This document shows positions 35,436 through 46,826 of a DNA stretch of 64,000 bases, in pieces (position 1 is the first letter of the stretch; every line of letters starts with the position of its first letter). Source of the DNA: Morinoia aosen. Taxonomy: Eukaryota; Arthropoda; Malacostraca; Amphipoda; Talitridae. The stretch spans positions 78,237,130 to 78,301,129 of the forward strand of contig CM059567.1 of the NCBI GenBank assembly GCA_030386875.1, given 5' to 3'. Made by a program: the position numbers and the translations under genes. A model generated the notes under the pieces. The model made no database searches, was not told the origin of the DNA, and saw only the letters and a program-made list of their open reading frames with translations.

Positions 35436-36756
35436 GAATATTAGGGGTGTGAGTGTTACCAAGCGAACAAGTGCCTATGTTGGTTTAGAGGCCAAACCAA
35501 TGTAGACATCGGTTTGCTTGGTCCAAACTTTAGACACGGAGAAACAAGACAAGAGTTAATGAAGTTGTTTTTACTCATTCTACAAAGGTTTCGATGAAGT
35601 AATAGAAAAATCGTCGTTTTTTTGTGGATTTCTAGTCCCGATGCTGCTGGTTGTGGCGTAATCGTGTTGACTTCATTTTCGGGAGCTGCGTTACGCAGCG
35701 CGTATATCGTTCTGTTCTTGTGAATCTTCCACATTCACGACGGAAATCACGTTCCTCAATTCGACTCTAGCTGAACCGATCAATTAACAACACACTTTTA
35801 GTGAAGCTTTCGGGGGAAATTCAGAAGATAAAAAAGTCACACATCACATCAAGGTTGACACCATGTGTTTCAAGTGTGTGAAATGAAAGAAAACATTCTT
35901 CTATTTCATTCTTGTAATTTTACTTTTGGACACTATGATCAAATCAAGCTTAAAAACCTATGAAAATAGGTCAATGAGAGAAAAGCCTACACCCGAAGTA
36001 AAATAATATTTTTAATTTCTTCAGTCTTTTAAAGCCATCCATATGCAGGTTGTGAATGATTTATTCAATTGACGGTATTTTTAAATTAATAAGTTACGAA
36101 AAGCTCGTTTAGAATAATAAATTTTTTGGGCTAACTCATTTCACTCTTCAATTTGTACCTCTTCTCCGTCCTCTATTCGTTTTTCTAGTGTCTTACGTAT
36201 GCAATAATAGAAGGGCCACTCGTTCTAGAGATGAAAATACCTGCATTACGAATTTACATTCAAATTTCGTTTTAGGTTAAAGCGGTGGTCGCTTTGTACA
36301 CGAGAAGAGGGAGAGCTAAGGAAAGTTCTCAGTTTTTCCATTCCTGAAGTTTTCTATTATGATTACAAAACTAAATTATTCACGACCGACTCTGTTGTCT
36401 GGTGGTTCGCAGCCAGTAAGGAAAGGGATTAGATCTCCCCAATAGCATCCACTCGACCTACGAATACAGTTCGTAGTAGGTAATTCTTTTATGTATACTC
36501 GAGATCACTCCTCTGGGCTTCTAACGCGTCAACGCTGATTTTTCAGGTAAGATTCAATCTCGTAAATTCACAAGTCGGCGGCGAGCTCCGTTTTATGTTT
36601 TCTCGTAAATGTCAGTTGACGAAAGTCATGTAACGCTAAAAATTATTTACTTTCGGTCTTTTTTTTCTGAGGGAGTTCATCCTTTCAAGAAATCAATCTC
36701 TCACTGAAAATTATTTTTTTCTAGAGCCCAGCATCTGCGGGAAAGTTTTTCCGCTA
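35436..36756. other. Unassigned sequence
   Basis: No gene is seen. A 92-codon minus frame (35456-35734) has no recognised motif. Stretches at 35790-36110 are less T-biased than the average of the window. Confidence 0.45.
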
Positions 36757-36784
36757 TTTTTTTTTTTGGGGGGGGGGGGGGGGG
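36757..36784 (+). repeat. T11-G17 homopolymer junction
   Basis: A run of eleven T (36757-36767) is followed directly by seventeen G (36768-36784). The G tract is capable of forming a G-quadruplex and is a likely site of sequencing or assembly length error. Confidence 0.9.
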
Positions 36785-39700
36785 CTCGTGCTTCCCTGGA
36801 CTTTGTCCGCAATCAGTAAATGTGGTGTTCTCAGCTAACGAAGTAGGGCGCACCGAAGCGCCGCCCTTGAATAAGAATGTACTCTTCAAATCGACCGGAA
36901 AAATTTCATTATTTCAAGTCCACTTATTGCTTGCGCATTTACCCGAAAATGTTTAGTTTCATGGCGAATGAGTGCTGCATGGTTTTCTTCTTTTATGTGT
37001 ATACGTTTTGCTGTTCACCTTTCACTGCAGATTATTAAAGACTTCATGTATTTGTCATAGCGCAGCGTGAGGCACAATTTGAATGTTTGTGGTTTTGATT
37101 TCGAAGTGATATGCTCGAAAAGTGTTTTCTGATATTTTGGTTCACACAAAGAGCGATTTCTACTTGATCTATCATTCCTTATTTTGTTATAAGTGCACAC
37201 AACCAATTTTGCAGAAAATTTAAAAATGTGGTTGTTGCGAAGGCTTTACACACTCAGTCATTTTTACGCGTACTTCTTCGGTTGAACAGGAACTCATTCA
37301 TTCTTATATGTGTGATGTGTATGCAGTGGCGTAACTCATTTCATCCCGTTTAGGACACGTGCTTTGGCACGCTCGAGCGCAAGAGTTCATCAAAGTGTGT
37401 GAACTCCAAGGGCCCTTGAGGCGCTGTCTTTCTTGGTGGTCCGAGAGTTGCTTCCCCTCGCCCCTTAAATTCCTTTGTTTTCTCTCGTGTCCCTCGCGCG
37501 TGTTCTCTCTCTCTTTCCCTTTGACTTGCAATCAACGTTCATTGCTTTCATTAGGTGCCGTAAAAGAAGTCCGACTCGACAAACACCGAATACTGACGAT
37601 TGGATGACCACATGTGCGGCAGACGGGCGAAATGCGTCGGTGCCGTGTTATTCATCTCCAAAATCAAATGAAGGGCGAACGAGAAACTCATTAATTTATT
37701 CAAAAAGTAAAAATTGTATTGCGAGCGATTTGACTCGATTAACTTAAATCTTGAAATATACGAGTTAATTGTATGATTTGAGATGAAGAAATGTAATTTG
37801 CTACCTTTAGATTGAAGAAAGACTAAATGTTATAATGGACTTAAATCTCACGCAAGGTTTTTCAAACCATTTGTGATACAAGATCACTGATGACCTCAAA
37901 TAACACGTACTGCGAATACAGATGCAATGCTGAAATTCATGTTCCACTGCAATGTATTACATTTTAAATGACCCCCATGTTCGTGTCCAGGGCTTGTTTT
38001 TCTCAACAAATTAACGATCAAGCGCTTTTTGTTAGCTATTTTCTTTTACGACAGACATCAGAATTTACAGTGATGAAGATATTCTTAATTCGAATAACCG
38101 AAAATCGTTCAAGATGTAGGAAATAAAGATGGCCCAATGGTAGAAAAGCATTAAAAAATATTAGGTAGTGAATCAATAAACTTCATTTTCAATAAATGAT
38201 ATTTAATATTTTATTGACTTTCTCGAAATGAAATCATCGAGCAGCAGTCATATATAAAAAGCAAGGATCGGATTACCAGGAAAGGTTTTGTCTCATAGTG
38301 ATGCATTTCACTTCACTTTTTATTTTGTACCTGCGAACCGGAAATTATTTTTGAACTGTGCAGTTAGTAATATATCCGTGAATGTTTTCATCCTCTCATG
38401 TGTAATTACAGTGAAGTTGTAAATGTAGGTTGAGTAGAAGACAGAGATGTACACAGTACCCAGAGGGAAGAGGTACAGAGGGGAGGTGCGTGCGGCGCAG
38501 CTGGTGCCCACTTGACACGTTCCTCTCGAGCCGGCGGAGTCCCAGAGGGAGCGCGGCTCGTCCTGCAACGCCTCCGCGCTGCAAATTCCCCTAACTCGCG
38601 CCGCGCCTCAACTGAATTGTGCTGACTTTGCTGCCCTGCTGAATTGAGTTGACGGCTTCCCACCTGAATTGAGAACACCTAAATTCTACTGACTCCTTTA
38701 GTTCAATTCAAGAGCCTCTCCACACACGTTTCGTTTACCTATCGAATTGAAGCGCAAATCATGGGGCACCTCCGAATTCTCTTCTCTTTATTACTCGTAC
38801 TATAATGAGATGATGGTTGTCTTTTCTTCGTTGATCTGGTAGTTGGAGTTACGTTTTCATTCACTCTTATAGTTTATATTGACGACAATGATTACTTTGT
38901 GGAGCTTAAATACTAACCTTCAAGGTGTACTTGCATGCCTGTTTTTCTCAGCGACCTACGTGGACTATATCTACCGTATGGTAATCATCTGATTGGTGGT
39001 AGAATTTTCAAAGTCGGACTTCGTTTGTTTAATTGAGATTGGTTGCATTACTTCCCAAGCGCCATCTTTTTTCAGGCTTGTCCAAACTGTCCGTTTCTGA
39101 TTCTAAATAGGTATATATACATTTATTTCCGCTTTTAAAACCTTCAAAACTTTAGATTTTTTATGCAATCGGTTATAATATTGTCTTATTCTGGCTGAAA
39201 TGATCTGGGTCAACCTAGTGTGCCGTTCGTGTAAAATGTAGATGACATGAAATATTCTTTCGCTTGACAGATGAGCGTTTTGCCACTCGACCTATAGCGC
39301 GGAAATGAGTTCACTCGACTTTGTGCGTAGTGATTGCTAACTTTTCTTCCGTTTTGGAGACACAGGCCCATCATGCGGTAATGCTTCTGGTAACATTGTC
39401 GCTTGTGCGAAGATTTCCCGTGCTCGAGTTGCTGGTTTAAATTCCGAGTTGTGAGTTGCCAGTATCGTTTTCGGTGCCAGCCTTCATTCTCTTTTAAACT
39501 TAGGCCCAATTCAAATCACATTTAAGTCTAAGACATTTAGTTGCTAGAAATTTGATAAATTCCTGGATAGCCTGTGTATATTTTACACCTCTAAAGGGTA
39601 GTATTTCGCATTTGAATACATGCATTTTTGATATTCTAATGATATTTTTCAGGCTTTTTCGCTTTAGATCTGAATTATATGATGGTAGTGTTTACTCACT

Positions 39701-41262
39701 TGCCATACTCCAGTTTGGACTTGAAAGTAGCGAATAGTCACACCATGATGTTACTGGGAATTTCTTCTTTTTCTTGATTCGTACATAAACCACGCTTCGA
39801 TTCTGAGTTCTCACTTGAGTTTGTGCCTTTGTGTTGTTGTTTGAGCTATCTTGTAGTCCGATCCTGTCGTAAATATCATACGAAAAAATTTCTAGTCTGG
39901 CCACCCCTCGTGGTCTATAATCCAATTTTTCGGGCCCACAAAGGATGAAAAGTCGGATGCGCTCCTGCATTTCGATTTCTCTCGCTGTAAGAACCAATTC
40001 AATAATACGCTGATATTTCTTTCTCTTGTTTTGTAATTCAATTTACGTCCTTAAAAAGTGCTCTTTTGACGGGTTGTCCACTAGGCAACTGTCGCCAGCT
40101 GTTGAATTGAACCAAAACGGGTAGCTTTTCTTGGTGCTACCTCTTGCATTTTTGCCTGTGCTTGCTTTTGACAGCGGACCATTTTACATCGCAAGGGGAG
40201 TATTTTTCTCTGAAATGGTAAGGGTGAGTTTGCGTCCTCCAGTGTTTTCTTTGCATCTGCCTCGTTTGATCCATTCCGAAAAGGTGAAAAATATTCCGTT
40301 TCTTTTTAATTTCTGTGAAATATTCAGTTGTTGTTCTGTATCCTCAAAAACCGTTGCCAATTGAAATATGGTATCCTCTCGTCCTTCGCGTGTTTATTTG
40401 CTTGGGCGTAAGTTTTAACTACGATTGATCTCAGCCTGGTTGCAATAGAAGTAATAGTTATTTAATTGCGTTCCTCGAGTCTGTTTCAACCGTACACGAG
40501 TGAATGTAGTTCAATTACTCAGAAATAGTTGAAGTTGTTTATTTCCATCCTTCCGTTAGTCTTGGTTTGTTGATTTCAGAAATTATATTTATTTCTTATT
40601 GTTTTTCAAAACTCCTCACAAAGTTCACAATTTCTTTGAATGGAACATTTCTAAACTATTAGTGTGTCAAACTACTCACATCGAGCAGTTTGTAGTAATT
40701 TAGTTGTAGCGTCTGTCATGTTAGATATGACTAGAAGTATTTTTATGAGGTAGATTAGAATAATGCCTAATCTAATGAAATACATTTTTAAATCTGACGG
40801 AAATGAATATTTTTTATTTATTGGCAGTTTTTCTTGCCTAGGTATAGCCGGAAAATACCATAGCAAATTTTGCATCACAGTACTTGAGAATACATCGTTT
40901 AGATTACAGCTGCTGTTGTAGAGTAATCGCCGTCTAGTATTTCTTTTAAAGGTTCCCATTATGTCACTCGGACGCTATTTCGAGGTTTCTAATTTGCGTA
41001 GAACATCAAGAGTGCAGCGTGCCAGTGTGAGACCACATTATTCGCCGCTCGTTACCTCGGCCAGAGACCTTTTATTTACCGAGGCTTTTGAGTAGTCATC
41101 GCTGTAATAAACGCTTTATGGCGCTGCTGCAAGGAGGGACATACGCTGTAGGGCTCGTGCCCTACCTTTCATGCTTGTGGCCAGTGGACTTGAAAGTGTG
41201 CTGTAAAAATAATTCAGTTACATTTAGATTTAGAACCTCTAATCTCAGTTCATAAAAAATTA
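36785..41262. other. Unassigned sequence with weak transposon-end motifs
   Basis: No gene is supported. At 37324-37335 the word cagtggcgtaac matches a common hAT terminus, but no partner end or 8 bp duplication was found. The interval 37740-38260 is A-rich rather than T-rich. GC-rich sequence at 38460-38640 carries overlapping minus frames of 62-90 codons without motifs. Frames of 99 and 101 codons at 39210-39509 and 39692-39997 (minus) are unrecognised. A splice-flanked 43 bp open segment at 40175-40217 is discussed under rejected items. Confidence 0.4.
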
Positions 41263-41472
41263 ATGCGTAATTGCACTTATTCTTGGCTACCAATTAAATT
41301 GCAACCCACCCAGAGATGCGCTGAAGGTTTTACGGCGGACCTAGAGAAGAGAACACAGGAGTGCGCTGTCAGGGTGGTGCAAAATAGCAGAGCTCGCCGC
41401 GCGAAGCTGGATCCCGAGAACAAAATTTTAGCCTCCACTGTCGTCCAATGGTTGTTGCGCTTTTTATTCTAA
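41263..41472 (+). CDS. Unrecognised open frame in purine-rich patch
   Basis: This is a 69-codon plus-strand frame in a locally purine- and GC-rich patch that contrasts with the T-rich surroundings. It has a hydrophilic, basic middle (NSRARRAKLDPENK) followed by a hydrophobic end. A CACCCAG acceptor-like site precedes the rich part at about 41310, and a GTGAGT donor-like site lies at 41481, but an in-frame stop intervenes. It may be a remnant of a mobile element or chance. Confidence 0.13.
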   Translation: MRNCTYSWLPIKLQPTQRCAEGFTADLEKRTQECAVRVVQNSRARRAKLDPENKILASTVVQWLLRFLF

Positions 41473-44400
41473 GCGCATCTGTGAGTGGCGTAGTTTCTCA
41501 TTTCTTCATTTGCCCTCTTTTTTGATTCGTAACTTCGCTAGCGCAATGGCTATTTTATCTCAAATTAAATTATCTCCTCTTTACGCTCTCTAAGGTTTTA
41601 TTAACTTCTCACCTAGACTTTCGGTGATTTTGAGGACGCGATCCCCTAATGACTGCTGAACTTCTCGCATTCGGTTTTATGCGAATGGCTTATAATTTTT
41701 GTCCTGCTACTCGGAGATAATTTTGAGGTAGGCTCGCCCAGCTCCCACGAGCCTCTCCCAACTGCTGTCTGCTCCTTACTGCCTCAATTTTCCAAACATT
41801 TCAATTACTTTGTGTACTTTAATGTCATCCATTCTGCGGAACTTTCTCGTTTGTGAAGAATTCTCGAGCCATTCACGACTGAACGGGGTCCGTCTATTAA
41901 CGTGCCTTTAAACAAAGGAGCACTCTTTCGACTAACGCGGGCTTTGAGAGAACGCTGCGCGAGTGGAAATATTTAGAAGTCGACATCATTTTGAACTTCT
42001 CGTTAAACGTTGAGTACACTATTTACGTTCCCTGCTTGAATTTTCCGTACAAAAACCATGTACTTACTCTTCTAATCCGTTGTGTTAGGGCATCACCATA
42101 AGCGCCAGGACCTTGAACATACATAGCTCAACTGGGCGAAAAGGAAGTTAATTTGTATTCGTCTCCTGTACCTGGAATTTAGGCACCACTTGGGTTGCCT
42201 GCGGACGCCATCTGGCGTCTGATAAGGTGCGTGCAGGACGCTCGCCATATTTCTAGGCTTCTGAGTCTCGCGTGCTTGCGTCCCAACCGTGGGTGTCCTG
42301 CGTGTGAACCACGAGCGTGTTGACTTCGATGTCACCAGTGTTTGCTACACGTTGCTTCACCGGTGTTTTAAATCGTTTTGAAAATAATTATCGTTAGTAC
42401 ATTATTATTATTACATACGTTGGAATTTCATTTCAAATACCGACATTGTGATAAAAAAATTAGGTTGACTGCTTATCGTGAACAAACACCGTCAGGGCGT
42501 CTTAATTAATAGTCGATACGCGAATATACTGTCTTCTTCGAGCCGACTGACTGAGCGAGTGTCGTGTGAATTAGTGGCTCAGTGTCGTAGTAACGTTAGA
42601 CGATAGACAATGCCTCCATGTTATGCTGCTCAGTTATTTACCTCCGTGCCTTGCCATCCCGTCCTATATTGGGTTCTTGCCCTTCGTTGAGTTTTACTAC
42701 AACCGAAGTCGTCCCGTGTTGTCCTGCAGCTCACGATGGCGTCTTTTTTATAATAGCTCGATGATAAGAAAACAATGCGCAAAAATATTCCGGTTGATAT
42801 ATATTGTGCTGAATGTGCGGTTTTTTATTTTTATTATTTTTGCTGTGGCTAATACTTTTGCGTCTCAAAGATGTAGACTCGCCAACTTACATGCTTGGCA
42901 ATCCAAGGAGGCACGTAGCTCATACAGGCTTCTTCCCTTGTACGCCATGCGCTGTCTAGCCGCTCCTGCTTCTTTAGCTCTTCCCGACTAAATTCCATAG
43001 TCCATATTGTTACGGTGCTGAAGTTGGGAACAACACCGCTGGATCTTAAATATCCCACCGCTAAAACTTAGGCGTGAGCGGCAGCACGAGCTGCTACATC
43101 ACCACCATAAGCAGCGCCATCAGTAATGGGAACACAGGATTTTGACAAGCAGCAGCAACGGGCTGGCCTCAGCAGCCCCTTTCGTGCTGCCTGCGGCGGC
43201 TGTGTAACTTGATCTTCTTTGCCTCTTCGAAGCTTCTTTGTTGCCCCACAGCGCCTCTCATTAGATCGGCTTGTGCTCTGACGGCCGTCTCATCTCTTGC
43301 CTATCATTTATTCCCCTTCTTAGTCATCCCACGAAATTTAGGAACAAAAGTTTTCGTTTCCTCTCTCTCGCATATCATGAATTTGTCAACTGAGCCATCA
43401 GTACTTTGCTAATTTTTGTAAAAAAATTCTTCTCCCTTGGTTTTTTGTCCTTCTCGACAGCAGCACTACAGGTTGCTATTTCTGGAAAAGACGACCAAAA
43501 CATTGACCCTGATTCATTACATCAATGTTGATGTTTGAGAACATCGGATGTGTCAGTGTATGTTCAGTGTGTTGGAATGAAATTTGGTGAATGAAATCTG
43601 TGTAAAAAGAATAAAGCGAAAATTTTCATTTTTGATTCATGCGTTGGACATTTTTGAGACGAATTCGGTAATGGTTTAGTTGCAATCACGACTGATCAAT
43701 CTCTGATGAATTTCAACAAAGTGCAAGTATTCGACGTCTAAAGAATCTTTTTCCTTCCTGGTTCAATATCAATTCAATTTAACTTGTCGCAGAGGTGTGA
43801 TTTCCCCCCATTTTTCTCGATTTCAAAAAAATTGGAGAGTAAAATGTGTGAATTGCACTGATGTGAGTTTTTAACTTGCACTCGGAAGCCTCCAGAGAGC
43901 AAACTCAGGAAATTTAATTAGTCTCTATTCTGCCCTGGTTTTATTCGCAACACACCGGCAAGAACGCCAGTTTACTTGGAGCAGCGTGGCATTGCGGTGT
44001 AAGCTAATTAAACTTTAGAACTAGCGTTCTGACTACACTCGAGATGATCACAACTTGAACATTGTGTATTTCGAATGATTTTTCTTGGTTTTGAACTAAT
44101 TTTGTTGTTCAGCCGTGCTAAAATATATGATAATATTCGATATGTGCCGTACGACTTCTTTGTGTGAGAAGTTAGAAGGCTCATTCACAGCTGCAGTTAA
44201 TGATCGATAACTGACACGATGACTTTAAGAGATCAGCTAGTACCCATGCGCTGTGCCTGGCATCCCCTGAGGGCACGTTTTGGGGATTTGGCTCATCCCA
44301 ACGTCCCCGACTTATGACCTCCTCGAAACCGTGTTTGACTGCCTCCTCCTGTCCTATTTTGTGCCCTGTGCTTCATTAGGCCTTGTGCTAACGGCTTGCA

Positions 44401-46177
44401 TATCCCTGAATTGCCGCCTTAACTCTGCTTTTCCTCTTGTGATCCCTCACCAATCCTTTCTTTCCAGGCTCACTATTTGTTATTTCAGTCACCAAATTTT
44501 ACTTCTTCGTAGGTTCTACGGATTAAAATGACGGGAACCTTACATCGCCTGCCAGATGATAATTATTTGGTTAATCAATTTGTACTCTTAGCTGGGACTC
44601 AATATAACATTGGGAATGTTTTCTTCTCTGTCAATTAATGATCTGGATGAAATCTATGCTCTGATAACCGTTCGCATGAGTTGTGTAGCGGGCAGCTGTG
44701 CGGCCGTTACGCTAGCCTCGTATTGGTAATTGTAAAACTCCTAACTGAAGAAATTAAACTGAATCTTCAATAAATTATTTAAAAAAGAGTCCTGCATCAA
44801 TGACGGTGACTGTTACTACTTGTAAGTTGTGTCACGCTTTTTTAATATGAATGATTAATTATTTTATTTCATAATGCGAGCAATTTCGCTTGTGAACCCG
44901 TCTCCCTCAGCGCCTCAGCGCGAAGAGGAGTGCAAAGTCTTCGGTATGTGTGCACGCAATCATATTTGTTTTTTTTCGGTACCTCTTTCTTTTGCTAAAA
45001 GTTAAAAAATATCGTTTCATTAGTGTGTTTACTTTGAGTGCGAGTTATATGATTAGATCAATATTTGGTCACGTTGGCGGTTTCTGCTGGGAAAATTTTC
45101 AGAGAGGAATTATCCAAATTTACGAAAATTGTGCATGAACTATGATTACGTTGTGTTTTCTACAGACGTCGGCGTGTCTAAAGCTTACTGTGGTCATTCC
45201 CGGTGTGGTCGAGCGGGAGTTTTTTTATGAATGCTTTACGAACCTGTACATTAAGGAGGCTTAGTTACCCTGCCCGATTGAACTGGAATTATTTGATTTC
45301 ATTTCTATTTGTAGCGAGTACACGCTTTACTTGGTCTTACAATATTTGTGCAGCGTTTCCTTTAAGGTAAAACAGCAATATTTGTTAATCCTTTTGCAAC
45401 TAACGCATATATTCTGCAATTGGCATCCGGAAAGTTGAGTGTACTTCATGGAAAACAATCTGTTATATGAGGCTTCTGGCCCCTTGTGTGATCAAAAGAT
45501 GTGGGCAAGAATATGAATACCAGCGTTTACAATTTTATTTCAATGGCTTTGCACTTCGAGTATCCTGCTGCAAATTTAACAATGCTGTCTCCGAATAGGT
45601 TTTGTGGGTTTACATAGTTCAAATGAGGTCTACATTTTTTCCCCGTTTTATTTTCTTTGCATTTTGAAAAGTAGACCGAAGGTACCGTGCAATCGATTTT
45701 CTAATTGAATGTCTTGTACTTAAGAAATTTTTCTAGATTTTTTCTCTGTCAACCTGAATTACTTCCTGACGGCATGAGAACACTTTGAGCGACTACAGTT
45801 AGGAAACCCTGTTTGATCTAACCTAGTTAGAAATTTATAAGAGCTCTACTGTTGAAGAAATTATAATTCATGTATATTTTCACAATGCCGATATTTACTC
45901 AGCCCTTACCTAGTATTTTCGAAGCAATCGCGTAATACAATGTATAACTCCATTTCCACACCTTTCTTTCCTTTTATTCGGAAAACACCACTATTGTTCC
46001 TCCCACGAACCTATTTTCTTAAGCTCTACTGCCCTATTTTTCCTTATTTCTCTTTCACAATCCCGCATGCAAACAACTTGCACGACCCCTTGGGCCCTCA
46101 GCCCTCACTATCCTGCGTACCCTCACTTCCCTGAACTTACCTTGAGCTGCACAGTGGCGCTTACCCTCAACTTCCCT
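41473..46177. other. Unassigned sequence
   Basis: No gene is supported. A hAT-end-like word gagtggcgtag lies at 41483-41493 without a partner. A minus frame of 69 codons (42849-43058) is followed by a GTAAGT donor-like site at its 3' part, but it has no recognised domain. The interval 43090-43210 is GC-rich with GCAGC/GCTGC words. Hydrophobic plus frames of 62-122 codons occur throughout (for example 42623-42991). Confidence 0.4.
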
Positions 46178-46826
46178 CTCACCCCAGGTCCCAACCACCC
46201 ATAGTCTCGTGATCCCTCTCACCCCAGGTCCCCACCACCCATAGCCTCGTGATCCCTCTCACCCCAGGTCCCAACCACCCATAGCCTCGTGATCCATCTC
46301 ACCCCAGGTCCCAACTACCCATAGCCTCGTGATCCCTCTCACCCCAGGTCCCAACCACCCATAGCCTCGTGATCCATCTCACCCCAGGTCCCAACCACCC
46401 ATAGCCTCGTGATCCCTCTCACCCCAGGTCCCAACCACCCATAGCCTCGTGATCCCTCTCACCTCAGGTCCCAACCACCCATAGCCTCGTGACCCCTCTC
46501 ACCTCAGGTCCCAACCACCCATAGCCTCGTGATCCCTCTCACCCCAGGTCCCAACCACCCATAGCCTCGTGATCCCTCTCACCCCAGGTCCCAACCACCC
46601 ATAGCCTCGTGATCCCTCTCACCCCAGGTCCCAACCACCCATAGCCTCGTGATCCCTCTCACCCCAGGTCCCAACCACCCATAGCCTCGTGATCCCTCTC
46701 ACCCCAGGTCCCAACCACCCAATAGCCTCGTGACCCCTCTCACCCCAGGTCCCAACCACCCATAGCCTCGTGATCCCTCTCACCCCAGGTCCCAACCACC
46801 CATAGCCTCGTGATCCCTCTCACCCC
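46178..46826. repeat. 40 bp minisatellite, 16 copies
   Basis: Sixteen units of 40 bp (ctcaccccaggtcccaacca then cccatagcctcgtgatccct) run from 46178 to 46818, followed by a partial unit. Substitutions are few (gatccct/gatccat/gacccct, caccc/tcacct). One single-base insertion (cccaatagcc, near 46720) accounts for the only frame shift. The array is C-rich on the plus strand, unlike its surroundings. As 40 is not a multiple of three, no long frame survives. Confidence 0.95.

Noticed and set aside
40175..40217. 43 bp segment between an acceptor-like ttttgacag and an ATG/GTAAGG donor-like site, reading GPFYIARGVFFSEM
   Set aside because: Splice-like words are frequent on a T-rich strand, and the segment is very short with no neighbouring exon.
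45169..45263. Open stretch after a ttttctacag acceptor-like site
   Set aside because: Only about 32 codons, no usable donor, and no poly(A) context that would make it a terminal exon.
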